Shown: positions 1 through 8,992, counted from the stretch's first letter. The stretch: 25,348 nt of DNA from Thermocaproicibacter sp036844765 (GCA_036844765.1 DAIUFE010000022.1:1-25348); one strand, 5' to 3'. The notes: a model not told the origin generated them from the sequence alone. Program-made: numbers and translations.

Positions 1-2782
1 CCGTGACGAACTCGCTGTGCCTGCACTTCGGGCAGACATAGTGCGGCTGCAGCGGGTTCACCTCGGAGATGCCCGCCATGTTGGCGACGAACGAGGAGCC
101 GACCGAGCCCCGCGAGCCGACCAGGTAGCCGTGCTTTACGGAATCCGCCACCAGCTTCTGCGCCGTCATATACAAAATGGAGAAGCCGTGCTTCGTGATG
201 GAGCCGAGCTCGCGGTCCAGGCGCTTTTTCACGATCTCCGGCAGCGGGTCGCCGTAAAGCTCCTTCGCCCGTTTCCAGGTGATGCTGGTCAGCTGCTCCT
301 CGGCGCCCGCGATGAACGGCGGGAACGTTCCCTCCGGGATCGGCCGGATATTGTCCACCTCGTCGGCGATGCGGTTGGGGTTCTCGACCACGACCTCGTA
401 GGCCTTCTCTTTGCCGAGGTAGGCGAATTCCTCGAGCATCTCGTCCGTCGTGCGGAAATAGAGCGGCGCCTGCTCCGCGGTGTCCTTATAGCCGAGGCCG
501 GTCAGCAGGATCTTGCGGTAATCGCCGTCCTTCGGGTCCATGAAATGCACGTCGCAGGTGGCGACCACCGGCTTGTGCAGCGCCTCCCCCAGGCGGACGA
601 TCGTGCGGTTGAACTCCCGCAGCTTCTCCTCGTCCGGGACCATCCCCTCGCGCACCATGAACTCGTTGTTGCCGACGGGCTGGATCTCGAGGTAATCGTA
701 GAAAGAGGCGATGTCGCACAGGGCCTCCCAGGGCTGCGCGCCGAATACGGCGCTGTAAAGTTCGCCGGCCTGACACGCGCTGCCGACGATCAGCCCCTCG
801 CGGTATTGGATCAGCTCCGTTCTGGGGATGCGCGGATTGCGGTAAAAATGATGAAGGTGCGAGAGAGAGATCAGCTTGTAAAGATTCTTGAGGCCGGTGT
901 TGTTCTTGGCCAGAAGGATCATGTGGTAGGGCTTCATCTTCTTCACGTCGCCGCCGGCCAGCGAGGTGTTGATGTCCGCCACGGTTTTCGCGCCGGTGTC
1001 TTCCGTGAGGCGCCGCAGCAGGCAGAGAAAGATCTTCGCGAGCACGGCGGCGTCGTCGCAGGCGCGGTGGTGGTGGAAATCCGCCAGCTTCAGGTATTTC
1101 GCCACGGTGTCGAGCTTATAGTTCTTGATGTCCTTGAGCAACGAGCGGCACATGGGGATCGTGTCGATATACGGGCTGTCGAATTTCCTTCCGCAGCGGG
1201 AGGAAGCCGTGCGGAGAAACGACGTGTCGAAATCGGCGTTATGGGCGATCAGCACCGCGCCTTCGCCGCAGAACCGGAAAAAGGCCTCCAGCGCTTCCCG
1301 CTCCTTCGGCGCGCCGCGCACCATCTCGTCCGTGATGCTGGTCAGCTCGGTGATTTTGGGCGGGATCGGGCGCTCCGGGTCGACAAAGGTGTCGAACGAA
1401 TCGGCGACCGCGCCGTTCCGGATGCGCACCGCGCCGATCTCCGTGATCCGGTCGCCCGTGGGGCTCAGGCCCGTGGTCTCGATATCGAAGGCGATGAACT
1501 CGTCCCGGAACGATTGGTCCGTCTTTCCCTTCACGGCGGGCACCAGGTCGTTCACGTAGTAGGCTTCCATGCCGTAGAGGACCTTGATGGGCTTCCCCTT
1601 TTTCGCCAGGTCCTCGGCCGCGTTCATCGCGTCCGGAAACGCCTGCGCCACGCCGTGGTCGGTGACGGCGACCGCCGGGTGCCCCCACTCCGCCGCGCGG
1701 CGGACCAGGTCCGCCGCAGAATTGACGCCGTCCATGGCGGACATGTTCGTGTGCAGGTGCAGCTCGACGCGCTTGCGCTCGGCTCCGTCCACGACCCGGA
1801 CCTGCTGCACCTCGGCGATCCCCTTCGGCCGGATCACGATCTCATGGTCGTACTTGTCGAACTCCACGTCGCCCCGGACGAGGAGGGACATTCCCTTGCA
1901 CAGCGTGTCCAGCATCCGGCACTGCGCGGCCATTTCGATGATCTTGAGCGTGATGGAGCCGGTGTAGTCCGTGATGTTGACGGAGTAGATTTTGCGCTGC
2001 TTGTCGCGCGTCTCCCGCTGCTCGACGGAAAAAATCTCCCCCCAGACCGTGACGCCGCCGCTCTCCGGCGTGACCTGCGAGAGCGGCACGGGCTTCGACT
2101 TCGGCATGTGCCCGTACAGCTCCCGCGCGCTTTCCGGGACCATGCAGGGCAGCAGGGTCTCCCCTTTGCGGACGCTGACGGTCCGCGCGGCTTCGTTCCG
2201 CCCGGAAGGCCCCTCCGCGGAGACCCGCTCGATCACGGCCTTGCGGCGTTCCTTTTCCTCCGTCTTTTTTTTGCGCTCGATGGAGGCGGGCGCCGTGCCC
2301 TCGAGGCTCAGGACGCCGTCGAACCGCACGGGCACCGGGATGCCGAATTCCTCGCGGATCAGCTCCGCCAGCAGGCGGTCGACGTGGCGGGAAAGCAGCA
2401 GCTCTCCGCCGCCGTGGCGGAGAGTGACGACCAGCGCGCCGTTTTCCAGGCGCGCGGCCGCGTCCTTCAGCGTGCCGTTGATGGAGGCCTCGCGGCGCTT
2501 CAGCTCCAGGACCAGGCTCTGGAAATACTCCGGCGAAAAGCACTCCTTCGGGAATTCCGGCCGGATTTTCGCGCCCGAGAGATTCAGCCGGGCGCTGGCC
2601 GCGATGCTTTTTTCCGCGCGGTACAGGACCTGGCGCTCCACCGGGGCGGGGAACCGCACCCGGGCGGTCAGCGTGCGGCCGGCGGGATCGATCTGCAGCG
2701 ACGCGACCTCCCCTTCCCGGACCTGGGGAGGGAGGTCCGAAGTCTCTATGTATGCGCTGAAAAAGTCACCGAAATTTTTCAA
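1..2782 (-). CDS. polC: DNA polymerase III, PolC type (3' part missing at window edge)
   Basis: PolC is the main replicative DNA polymerase of low-GC Gram-positive bacteria, with a built-in 3'-5' proofreading exonuclease. About 927 of the roughly 1430 residues usual for the family are present; the polymerase active-site aspartates lie outside the window. The PHP domain begins with HLHTNMS (H342, H344). The DnaQ-like exonuclease is inserted in it, with DIETTG at D433 and a later HNADFD. The visible end has the typical GSRGSVGSSFVANMAG stretch and the start of the cysteine zinc site (CPKC). I chose the TTG at 2782: AAAGGAAG lies about 8 bases upstream, no ATG is better placed, and the protein begins MKNFGDFFSAYIE. 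The stop of ispG is 20 bases upstream, so polC is probably the last gene of the pyrH operon. Product identity is certain from the motifs; the start is likely. Confidence 0.96.
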   Translation of the reverse strand, partial: MKNFGDFFSAYIETSDLPPQVREGEVASLQIDPAGRTLTARVRFPAPVERQVLYRAEKSIAASARLNLSGAKIRPEFPKECFSPEYFQSLVLELKRREASINGTLKDAAARLENGALVVTLRHGGGELLLSRHVDRLLAELIREEFGIPVPVRFDGVLSLEGTAPASIERKKKTEEKERRKAVIERVSAEGPSGRNEAARTVSVRKGETLLPCMVPESARELYGHMPKSKPVPLSQVTPESGGVTVWGEIFSVEQRETRDKQRKIYSVNITDYTGSITLKIIEMAAQCRMLDTLCKGMSLLVRGDVEFDKYDHEIVIRPKGIAEVQQVRVVDGAERKRVELHLHTNMSAMDGVNSAADLVRRAAEWGHPAVAVTDHGVAQAFPDAMNAAEDLAKKGKPIKVLYGMEAYYVNDLVPAVKGKTDQSFRDEFIAFDIETTGLSPTGDRITEIGAVRIRNGAVADSFDTFVDPERPIPPKITELTSITDEMVRGAPKEREALEAFFRFCGEGAVLIAHNADFDTSFLRTASSRCGRKFDSPYIDTIPMCRSLLKDIKNYKLDTVAKYLKLADFHHHRACDDAAVLAKIFLCLLRRLTEDTGAKTVADINTSLAGGDVKKMKPYHMILLAKNNTGLKNLYKLISLSHLHHFYRNPRIPRTELIQYREGLIVGSACQAGELYSAVFGAQPWEALCDIASFYDYLEIQPVGNNEFMVREGMVPDEEKLREFNRTIVRLGEALHKPVVATCDVHFMDPKDGDYRKILLTGLGYKDTAEQAPLYFRTTDEMLEEFAYLGKEKAYEVVVENPNRIADEVDNIRPIPEGTFPPFIAGAEEQLTSITWKRAKELYGDPLPEIVKKRLDRELGSITKHGFSILYMTAQKLVADSVKHGYLVGSRGSVGSSFVANMAGISEVNPLQPHYVCPKCRHSEFVT

Positions 2783-2802
2783 GGGACTGCTTCCTTTGCG
2801 AG

Positions 2803-3843
2803 TTACAGTTTGTCGATCTCCTCCATCAGGCTCTCGACCAGCCTGTCCTCCGGCACCCGCCGCACGATCCGGCCTTTGCGGAAGATCAGGCCGCAGCCGT
2901 CGCCGCCCGCGAGGCCGACGTCGGCCTCGCGGGCCTCGCCGGGGCCGTTGACGGCGCAGCCCATCACCGCGACCGCGAGGTCCTTGCGGCAGCCGGCGAG
3001 GCGCCGCTCCACCTCTTCCGCGATCGGGATCAGGTCGATGCGCGTGCGCCCGCAGGTCGGGCACGAGACGACCCGCACGCCCCCGCGCAGGCGCAGCGCC
3101 TTCAGGATTTCAAGACCGGCCTCCACCTCCCGCACGGGGTCCGCCGTCAGCGAGACGCGCAGGGTGTCCCCTACGCCCTGCCGCAGCAGGCACCCGATTC
3201 CGATTGCGGATTTGACGACGCCGGTGCGCTCGGTACCCGCCTCGGTCACGCCGAGGTGCAGCGGATAATCGCACCGCTGCGAAACCAGCAGGTTCGCGTC
3301 GATCATCGTGCCGACGTCCGAGGATTTGATCGAGAGCACGATGTCGCGGAAGTCGAATTTTTCCAGCAGGGCGGCGTGCCGCAGCGCGCTTTCCGCCAGG
3401 GCACGCGCCGTGGGCCCGCCGTATTTTTCGAGCAGGTCCTTCGGCACCGATCCGGAATTGACGCCGACGCGGATGGGCAGGCCGCGCTCGCGGCAGGCAT
3501 CCGCGACCGCGCGGACGCGGTCGTCGGAGCCGATGTTGCCCGGGTTGATGCGGACCGCGTCGGCCCCGGCCCCGGCCGCCGCGAGCGCCAGGCGGTAATC
3601 GAAATGGACGTCCGCCACCAGCGGGATCGGGACGGCCCGCTTGACCGCCGGGATCAGCCCGACGGATTCTTCGTCCGGGACGGCCGCGCGCAGGATGTCG
3701 CACCCGGCCGCGGCCAGTTCCTCCGCCTGGCGCGCGCAGGCGGAAAAATCCCGGGACGGCGCGTTGAGCATCGACTGCACCGTGATCCTTGCGCCGCCGC
3801 CGACCGCGGTGTTCCCGACCATGACTTTCCGGGAGGTCCTCAC
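2803..3843 (-). CDS. ispG: 4-hydroxy-3-methylbut-2-enyl-diphosphate synthase (flavodoxin type), MEP pathway
   Basis: IspG reduces 2-C-methyl-D-erythritol 2,4-cyclodiphosphate to HMBPP, the penultimate step of the non-mevalonate isoprenoid route, using a [4Fe-4S] cluster. The 346-residue protein has the bacterial two-domain layout: an N-terminal TIM barrel (ADVHFDYRLAL, RINPGNIG, VGVNSGS) and a C-terminal cluster domain. The three cluster cysteines are visible as CPTCGR (C261, C264) and MGCAVNGPGEA (C296), with the catalytic glutamate at E303. The GTG start at 3843 overlaps the rseP stop, so translation is probably coupled. A later ATG (residue 8) would cut into the conserved N-terminal strand and is less likely. 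With dxr two genes upstream it places two MEP-pathway enzymes in one transcript with uppS, which uses the isoprenoid product. Confidence 0.96.
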   Translation of the reverse strand: MRTSRKVMVGNTAVGGGARITVQSMLNAPSRDFSACARQAEELAAAGCDILRAAVPDEESVGLIPAVKRAVPIPLVADVHFDYRLALAAAGAGADAVRINPGNIGSDDRVRAVADACRERGLPIRVGVNSGSVPKDLLEKYGGPTARALAESALRHAALLEKFDFRDIVLSIKSSDVGTMIDANLLVSQRCDYPLHLGVTEAGTERTGVVKSAIGIGCLLRQGVGDTLRVSLTADPVREVEAGLEILKALRLRGGVRVVSCPTCGRTRIDLIPIAEEVERRLAGCRKDLAVAVMGCAVNGPGEAREADVGLAGGDGCGLIFRKGRIVRRVPEDRLVESLMEEIDKL

Positions 3844-4898
3844 GATCCGCCCAACCCCTTTCCCGTGATCAGACGCAGGATGTCGCTGTAGGATACGATC
3901 AGCATGAACCCGATCAGGACAAAGAAGCCCGCCGCCTCCACGGCGCCCTGGTACTTCGCCTGGATGGGCCTGCGGCGCACCGCCTCGATCAGGAGGAACA
4001 GGAGCTTGCCGCCGTCCAGCGCCGGGAACGGGATCAGGTTGAACACGCCGAGGTTCACGGTGAAGATCATCATGATATAGATCACGTTGTTCAACCCGGC
4101 GATGACGTTCTGCTTAAGCCCTTCGGTGACCGCCTGACCCACGGCGTCCGCCGCGCCGATGGGGCCGGCCATGTCGTTGAAGCCGTATTTCCCCGTCACC
4201 AGCCCGATCAGCGTGTACCAGACGCTGCGCACCGTCGAAACGGTGTCCTGGGCGGCTTTCGCGATCAGCGTGCCCGCGTTTTTCCGGATCGGCTGGACGT
4301 AGAAATCGAGCTGGACGTAATTTTTTCCGTTCAGGGACCGGGAGTGGAACCGCACGTCGTCGAATGGGACGAGCCGGTTCCCTCGCCGGACCTCGATATC
4401 GACCGAGGCGGGGTTGGTCGTCGCCAGCGCGAACGACAGATCCTTGTCGCCGTAGATCCGGTAATGGTCGACCGAAACGAACGTGTCGCCCTGCCGCAGG
4501 CCGGCCGCCTCCAGCGCGGAATTGGCGGAGAACTGCGAGATTGTCGTGGAATTGAACGCCGGCTGCTGCCCCAGGAGGATCATCATCAGGGCGAGGCCGA
4601 GCAGGAGGTTCATGATCGCGCCCATCACGACGATGAGGATGCGCTTCCAGATCGGCTTGTTGTTGAACGCCCGCGTGTCGGCGCTGTCCTCATCCTCGCC
4701 CTCCATCGCGCAGAAACCGCCGATCGGGAACAGGCGCAGCGCGTACCGGGTCTCCCCCCGCTCGAAATGGAACAGCGTGGGACCCATGCCCATGGCAAAC
4801 TCGTTCACGCGCACGCCGCAGAGCTTCGCCGTAAAAAAATGGCCGAATTCGTGGATGAAAATCATAAAGCCGAACAGAAGGATCGCTATGATGATCAA
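3840..4898 (-). CDS. rseP: RIP metalloprotease, site-2 protease family (RseP/RasP-like)
   Basis: This is a membrane-embedded M50 zinc protease that cuts transmembrane segments of anti-sigma factors, signal peptides or division proteins. The 352-residue product (counted from TTG 4898) has the zinc site HEFGH (H16, E17, H20) inside the first membrane helix, a conserved RLFPIGGF segment (residues 55-62), a second helix near 85-110, one PDZ domain near 115-190, and the third zinc ligand in NLIPFPALDGG (D295) near two C-terminal helices. The gene lies in its usual place between dxr and ispG. The start is uncertain. A strong GAGGTG ribosome site sits at 4921-4926, 22 bases from the TTG, while ATC (4913) and ATA (4910) in frame lie 7-10 bases from it. 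The true protein may therefore be four or five residues longer. The 3' end overlaps ispG. Confidence 0.94.
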   Translation of the reverse strand: MIIIAILLFGFMIFIHEFGHFFTAKLCGVRVNEFAMGMGPTLFHFERGETRYALRLFPIGGFCAMEGEDEDSADTRAFNNKPIWKRILIVVMGAIMNLLLGLALMMILLGQQPAFNSTTISQFSANSALEAAGLRQGDTFVSVDHYRIYGDKDLSFALATTNPASVDIEVRRGNRLVPFDDVRFHSRSLNGKNYVQLDFYVQPIRKNAGTLIAKAAQDTVSTVRSVWYTLIGLVTGKYGFNDMAGPIGAADAVGQAVTEGLKQNVIAGLNNVIYIMMIFTVNLGVFNLIPFPALDGGKLLFLLIEAVRRRPIQAKYQGAVEAAGFFVLIGFMLIVSYSDILRLITGKGLGGS

Positions 4899-4924
4899 AA
4901 GGATTTTTATGATGACAGATCACC

Positions 4925-6082
4925 TCATTGCGCGCCGACGGATTCCAGGACGAAGCGGCGTGCCCGCGCGTCGGCGTCGAAAATATCTTCCGCTGAAAAA
5001 TCGTCCGGAGCGTCCGGCTGGTTCCGCACGGCCCCCCAGACCAGCTCCCCGATCTGCGGGAACGCGATCCGGCGGTCCAGAAAAAGCGGCACGGCGGCCT
5101 CGTTCGCCCCGTTGGCCGCCGCGGGCGCCAGGCCGCCGCGCTCCAGCGCCCGCCGGCACGCCCCGAAGCACCGGAACGTTTTTTCGTCCGGGCGCGCGAA
5201 GGTCAGGCTGCCGTATTCCGCAAGGTCCAGCGGCCGCACCGGGGACGGCAGGCGCTGCGGCCACGTGATCGCGTACTGGATCGGGAGGCGCATATCCGGA
5301 ACGCCGAGCTGGGCGATCACGGAATAATCCGCATACTCCACCATCGAATGGATCACGCTTTCCCGCTGGACCAGCACGTCGATGCGGGAAGAGGGCAGGC
5401 CGAACAGCCACGAGGCCTCCACAACCTCCAACCCCTTGTTCATCAGGGTCGCGGAATCGATCGTGACCTTGCGCCCCATGCGCCAGGTCGGGTGGCGCAG
5501 GGCCTGCTCCGGCGTGACGGCCCTGAGCTGCCCGGCGGTCATCCCGAAAAACGGGCCGCCCGAAGCCGTGAGGATGACCCGCCGGAGCGCCTTTTTCTCG
5601 GGGCAGCCCTGCAGGCACTGGAAAACGGCGGAATGCTCGCTGTCCACCGGGAAAATCCTCACGTTGTTTTCGCGGGCGGCCCGCATCACCAGCGCGCCGC
5701 CCGCGACCAGGGTCTCCTTGTTGGCGAGCGCGACGTCCTTGCGTGCGGCGACGGCGGCCAGCGTGGGCCGCAGCCCCGCCAGGCCGACGATGGAATTGCA
5801 GACGAGGTCCGCCTCCGGGACGGAGGCCGCCTCGCACACGCCCTCCGGACCCTGCACGACGCGGACCGGCAGATCCGCGACGGAGGCTTTCAGCTCTTTT
5901 GCGGCGCGGGGATCGGACACCGCGGCCAGGCCGGGCCGGAACCGGCGGATCTGCTCCTCCAGCAGGCGGACGTTCCGGTTCGCGGCAAGCGCGCAGACCT
6001 TCACGCCGAGCCGCCCGGCAACGTCGAGCGTCTGCGTGCCGATGGAACCCGTGGAACCCAGGACGGAAAGACAATTTTTCAT
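4925..6082 (-). CDS. dxr: 1-deoxy-D-xylulose 5-phosphate reductoisomerase
   Basis: Dxr (IspC) rearranges and reduces 1-deoxy-D-xylulose 5-phosphate to methylerythritol 4-phosphate with NADPH and a divalent metal, the first committed step of the MEP pathway and the target of fosmidomycin. The 385-residue protein opens with the nucleotide-binding loop LGSTGSIGTQTLDV, has the metal-binding PVDSEHSAVFQ (D147, E149 from the chosen start) and the third ligand region NKGLEVVEASWLF, followed by LPIQYAITWPQR. The length is normal for the family. I prefer the ATG at 6082 because the glycine-rich strand should begin within a few residues. The frame is open to a GTG at 6100, which would add six residues (MVNTIL) with no better ribosome site. 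The gene follows cdsA after about 50 bases that include a small hairpin. Confidence 0.96.
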   Translation of the reverse strand: MKNCLSVLGSTGSIGTQTLDVAGRLGVKVCALAANRNVRLLEEQIRRFRPGLAAVSDPRAAKELKASVADLPVRVVQGPEGVCEAASVPEADLVCNSIVGLAGLRPTLAAVAARKDVALANKETLVAGGALVMRAARENNVRIFPVDSEHSAVFQCLQGCPEKKALRRVILTASGGPFFGMTAGQLRAVTPEQALRHPTWRMGRKVTIDSATLMNKGLEVVEASWLFGLPSSRIDVLVQRESVIHSMVEYADYSVIAQLGVPDMRLPIQYAITWPQRLPSPVRPLDLAEYGSLTFARPDEKTFRCFGACRRALERGGLAPAAANGANEAAVPLFLDRRIAFPQIGELVWGAVRNQPDAPDDFSAEDIFDADARARRFVLESVGAQ

Positions 6083-6103
6083 CAGTATAGTATTCACCAC
6101 TCG

Positions 6104-6122
6104 CCCGCTTTATTGCAGCGGG
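6104..6122. repeat. Small intergenic hairpin between cdsA and dxr
   Basis: The six-base arms CCCGCT and AGCGGG pair perfectly around a seven-base loop. There is no T-run on either side, so it is not a typical intrinsic terminator. It could be an RNA processing or stability element inside the operon, or chance in GC-rich DNA. Confidence 0.3.
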
Positions 6123-6129
6123 CCCCGCA

Positions 6130-6951
6130 TTATTTCACGATGGGCAGAAACTGGACCAGCAAATAGACGAACGGAGCCTCGAAAATCACGCTGTCGAACC
6201 GGTCGAGGATGCCGCCGTGCCCGGGGATGATCTCGCTGAAGTCCTTGATGTGGCAGCTTCGCTTGATCAGGGAAAAGCTCAGGTCCCCCAGGATCGAAAG
6301 CCCCGTGCCGGCCACGCCGATCACCAGCAGCGGCAGGAAGGAGACCCGCACGTTCTCCGCGTAATAGACGGCCTGGAAAAGGAAACCGAACAGCAGCATG
6401 GTCAAAATATTCATGACGAAGGAACCGGCCACGCCCTCCACCGTTTTCCGGGGGCTGATGTCCGGGCACAGCTTGTGCCGCCCGAAAAGCCGCCCCGCGA
6501 AAAAGCCGCCCATATCGGAGAACCAGGCGGAGAAAATGCCGATCAGCACATAGAACATCCCGTGGGCGCCGCCGAGCTCCCGCAGGCCCACCAGGGTCTC
6601 CAGCGCCGTGGGGATCAGCAGCGACATGCTGTAGACCACCCCGAGCTCCCGGAAGGTGACGCGCGAATGGTAAAAAATAAGCGCGGCGAAGATCACGACG
6701 GTATAGGCGAAGTAAGCGATCTCCCGCGCAGGCAGGGTCTCCAGGAACGGAAACGCGACGGCGAACAGGAGACTCGGGCACACCAGGACGAGATTTTTAG
6801 AGAGGCCCAGCGCGGAGACGATCTCCCACACCCCCAGGCCGGACACAAGCGCGATGGCCATGTTCAGGGCCGGGGGAAACGAGCGGTTGAACAGGACGAT
6901 GGCCGCGAGGAAGAGGGTGAGGGTGCCGGCGGAAAGGACTCTCTGTTTCAA
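6130..6951 (-). CDS. cdsA: Phosphatidate cytidylyltransferase (CDP-diglyceride synthase)
   Basis: CdsA makes CDP-diacylglycerol from phosphatidic acid and CTP in the cytoplasmic membrane, the branch point to all membrane phospholipids. The 273-residue protein is strongly hydrophobic with about seven or eight membrane helices, as expected. Near the C-terminus it carries the complete family signature, from SLIKRSCHIKDF to IPGHGGILDRFD, with the metal-binding aspartates. The start is a TTG at 6951, directly after the uppS stop (TGA-TTG), with a GGGGGG ribosome site formed by the last uppS codons. Translation is therefore almost certainly coupled to uppS. The gene order uppS-cdsA-dxr is the standard Firmicutes arrangement. 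Confidence 0.95.
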   Translation of the reverse strand: MKQRVLSAGTLTLFLAAIVLFNRSFPPALNMAIALVSGLGVWEIVSALGLSKNLVLVCPSLLFAVAFPFLETLPAREIAYFAYTVVIFAALIFYHSRVTFRELGVVYSMSLLIPTALETLVGLRELGGAHGMFYVLIGIFSAWFSDMGGFFAGRLFGRHKLCPDISPRKTVEGVAGSFVMNILTMLLFGFLFQAVYYAENVRVSFLPLLVIGVAGTGLSILGDLSFSLIKRSCHIKDFSEIIPGHGGILDRFDSVIFEAPFVYLLVQFLPIVK

Positions 6952-7659
6952 TCAAATCCCCCCAAAGCGCCTGTGACGGGCGGAGTATTCGTCCAGAGCC
7001 CGGTCCAGGTCCCGCGGCTTGAAATCCGGCCACAGGATATCCATCACCACGTATTCCGCATAGGCCGACTGCCACAGAAGAAAATTGGAGATCCGCTGCT
7101 CGCCGCTCGGGCGGATGATCAGGTCGGGGTCCGGCTGGCCGGCGGTGTAAAGTTTGGAGGAGAAAGCCTCTTCGTCGATCCGCTCCGGCTCAAGGCTCCC
7201 CTTCCGGACCTCCTGCGCCAGCAGGCGGCAGGCCCGCACGATCTCGGCCCGGCCGCCGTAATTCAGCGCGATGTTCAGCACCATGCCCGTCCTGTCCGCA
7301 GAAACGCGCTCGGTCTCGGAGATCAGCTTCTGAAGCTGCGGGTCGAACGCCCCCGTCTCGCCCAGAAAGCGGACCCGGACGTTTTCGCCCAGAAAATTCG
7401 TCAGGGCGTCGGCGAGATACTGCTTGAACAGGCCCATCAGCGCCAGGACTTCCTCCTGCGGGCGCTTCCAGTTCTCCGTGGAGAACGCGTAGACCGTCAG
7501 GTACCGGATGCCAATCCCGCTGCAGTAGCGGACGATGGTTTTGAAAACGGCCGCCCCGGCTGCGTGGCCCGCCGAGCGCGGCAGGCCGCGCTTTTTCGCC
7601 CAGCGGCCGTTTCCATCCATGATAATGCCCAGATGCCGGGGTAAAACCCTCTCTGCCAT
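6952..7659 (-). CDS. uppS: Undecaprenyl diphosphate synthase (cis-prenyltransferase)
   Basis: UppS condenses farnesyl diphosphate with eight isopentenyl diphosphates in cis to give the C55 lipid carrier for peptidoglycan and other wall polymers. The 235-residue protein has the N-terminal catalytic block HLGIIMDGNGRWA (D15), then YAFSTENWKRP, and the C-terminal family signature DLIIRPSGEQRISNFLLWQ followed by YAE. The length is normal. The ATG at 7659 lies six bases after the frr stop, with GGAG about 11 bases upstream inside the end of frr. Its substrate comes from the MEP pathway, of which dxr and ispG sit downstream in the same operon. Confidence 0.97.
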   Translation of the reverse strand: MAERVLPRHLGIIMDGNGRWAKKRGLPRSAGHAAGAAVFKTIVRYCSGIGIRYLTVYAFSTENWKRPQEEVLALMGLFKQYLADALTNFLGENVRVRFLGETGAFDPQLQKLISETERVSADRTGMVLNIALNYGGRAEIVRACRLLAQEVRKGSLEPERIDEEAFSSKLYTAGQPDPDLIIRPSGEQRISNFLLWQSAYAEYVVMDILWPDFKPRDLDRALDEYSARHRRFGGI

Positions 7660-7665
7660 AGGCGG

Positions 7666-8220
7666 TCAAATCTCCAGAATTTCTTTTTTCTTGTCCTCAA
7701 AGACCCGGTCGGTCTGCTTGCAGTATTTGTCCGTGAGGTTCTGCGTTTCCTTTTCGGCCTGCTTGAGGTCGTCTTCGGTCAGCTCCGACTTTTTCTTCAT
7801 GTCCTTTAGCTTCTCCATCGCGTCGCGGCGGATGGAGCGGACGGCCACCTTGCATTCCTCGGCCATCCGGCTGATCTCCTTCACGAGGTCGCGGCGCCGC
7901 TCCTCCGAAAGGGGCGGGAACGTGAGCCGGATGACCTTGCCGTCGGTCTGCGGGTTGATGCCGAGGTCCGAGGTTTCGATCGCCCGCTCCACCGCCTTGC
8001 TGACGCTTGCGTCCCACGGCTGGATGGTCAGCGTGCGCGCCTCGCTGACGGAGACGGCCGCCAGCTGGTTGATCGGGGTCGGTGTGCCGTAGTAATCCAC
8101 CCGGATCTTGTCGAGTACGGCGGGGTTCGCCCGCCCGGCCCGGATCGCCGTATAATCGGACGAGAGCACGGCGACGCTTTTCTTCATGCGGTTTTCCGCA
8201 TCCGTCAAAACCTTTTCCAT
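7666..8220 (-). CDS. frr: Ribosome recycling factor
   Basis: RRF works with EF-G to split the post-termination ribosome. The 184-residue protein (MEKVLTDAENRM...) has the family's full length and typical blocks: the Arg-rich contact IRAGRANPAVLDKI near the N-terminus, YYGTPTPINQLA at the domain II hinge, a middle region with IQPWDASVSKAVERAI, and the long C-terminal helices of domain I (RRDLVKEI... RSIRRDAMEKLK). The frame stays open far upstream, but the ATG at 8220 is fixed by homology, by the GGAGGAG ribosome site, and by a TAATG overlap with the pyrH stop. Confidence 0.97.
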   Translation of the reverse strand: MEKVLTDAENRMKKSVAVLSSDYTAIRAGRANPAVLDKIRVDYYGTPTPINQLAAVSVSEARTLTIQPWDASVSKAVERAIETSDLGINPQTDGKVIRLTFPPLSEERRRDLVKEISRMAEECKVAVRSIRRDAMEKLKDMKKKSELTEDDLKQAEKETQNLTDKYCKQTDRVFEDKKKEILEI

Positions 8221-8936
8221 TACGCTTTCTCCTCCTTCACAAGGGTGCCGACCGGCTCCCCGCAAACCGCCCGCACGATATTCTGCGGGTCGGCGATGCT
8301 GAACACAAGGATCGGGATATGGTTGTCTCTGCAAAGGGAAGCCGCGGTGCTGTCCATGACCTGAAGATTTTTGTTCAGGACGTCGAGGTAGCTGAGGGTG
8401 TCGTACTTGACGGCAAGGGGATTCTTCTTCGGGTCGCTGTCGTAGACGCCGTCCACCATCGTCGCCTTCAGGACGATATCCGCCTCGATCTCGGCCGCGC
8501 GCAGGGCGGCGGCGGTATCCGTCGAGAAGAACGGGTTGCCCGTCCCGCAGCCGAACACGACCACGCGGCCCTTTTCCAGATGCCGGACCGCGCGGTTGCG
8601 GATGTACGGCTCCGCGATCTGCTGCATGGCGATGGCCGTCTGGACCCGGACCGTAAGGCCGAGCCGCTCCAGCGCGTCCGCCACGCCGAGCGCGTTGATG
8701 GTGGTGGCGAGCATGCCCATGTGGTCGGCCCGCGTGCGGTCCATCGTGCCGCTCGAGCGGCCGCGCCAGAAGTTCCCTCCCCCCACGACGATGCCGATCT
8801 GCACGCCCATCTCCGCGCATTCCTTGACGGGGCGGCAGATGTCGAGCACCGTATCAAAATCGATTCCGTGCGTCTGAGGGCCGGCGAGGCTTTCGCCGCT
8901 CAGCTTGAGCAAAACGCGCTTGTATTTCGGCTGCAA
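8220..8936 (-). CDS. pyrH: UMP kinase
   Basis: PyrH phosphorylates UMP to UDP in pyrimidine nucleotide synthesis; bacterial UMP kinase is a hexamer of the amino-acid-kinase fold and is allosterically controlled by GTP and UTP. The protein starts with KYKRVLLKLSGESLAG (phosphate-binding lysine and glycine loop), then IGIVVGGGNFWRGR and DRTRADHMGMLATTINA, both diagnostic. I chose the TTG at 8936 (238 residues) because AGGAG at 8945-8949 is then spaced eight bases away. The GTG at 8945, which would give 241 residues, overlaps that ribosome site. This is the first gene of the operon: a strong promoter lies directly upstream. In many Firmicutes rpsB and tsf precede pyrH; here they do not. Confidence 0.95.
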   Translation of the reverse strand: MQPKYKRVLLKLSGESLAGPQTHGIDFDTVLDICRPVKECAEMGVQIGIVVGGGNFWRGRSSGTMDRTRADHMGMLATTINALGVADALERLGLTVRVQTAIAMQQIAEPYIRNRAVRHLEKGRVVVFGCGTGNPFFSTDTAAALRAAEIEADIVLKATMVDGVYDSDPKKNPLAVKYDTLSYLDVLNKNLQVMDSTAASLCRDNHIPILVFSIADPQNIVRAVCGEPVGTLVKEEKA

Positions 8937-8963
8937 ATTCAACACTCCTGTTCGACCGTACCC

Positions 8964-8992
8964 ATTTTACAATAAGCCCGCCGCAATGTAAA
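8964..8992 (-). promoter_or_regulatory. Sigma-A-type promoter of the pyrH operon
   Basis: Reading the minus strand, TTTACA (8992-8987) and TAAAAT (8969-8964) are separated by exactly 17 bases, with transcription expected to start near 8957, about 20 bases before the pyrH start. This is the only good promoter I see ahead of the eight-gene run. Confidence 0.75.

Noticed and set aside
17..3268. A 1083-codon open frame on the plus strand
   Set aside because: It runs antisense to polC and ispG, whose motifs are unmistakable. Its product is Arg/Asp/Leu-rich with no recognisable domain. Such mirror frames are common in GC-rich coding DNA.
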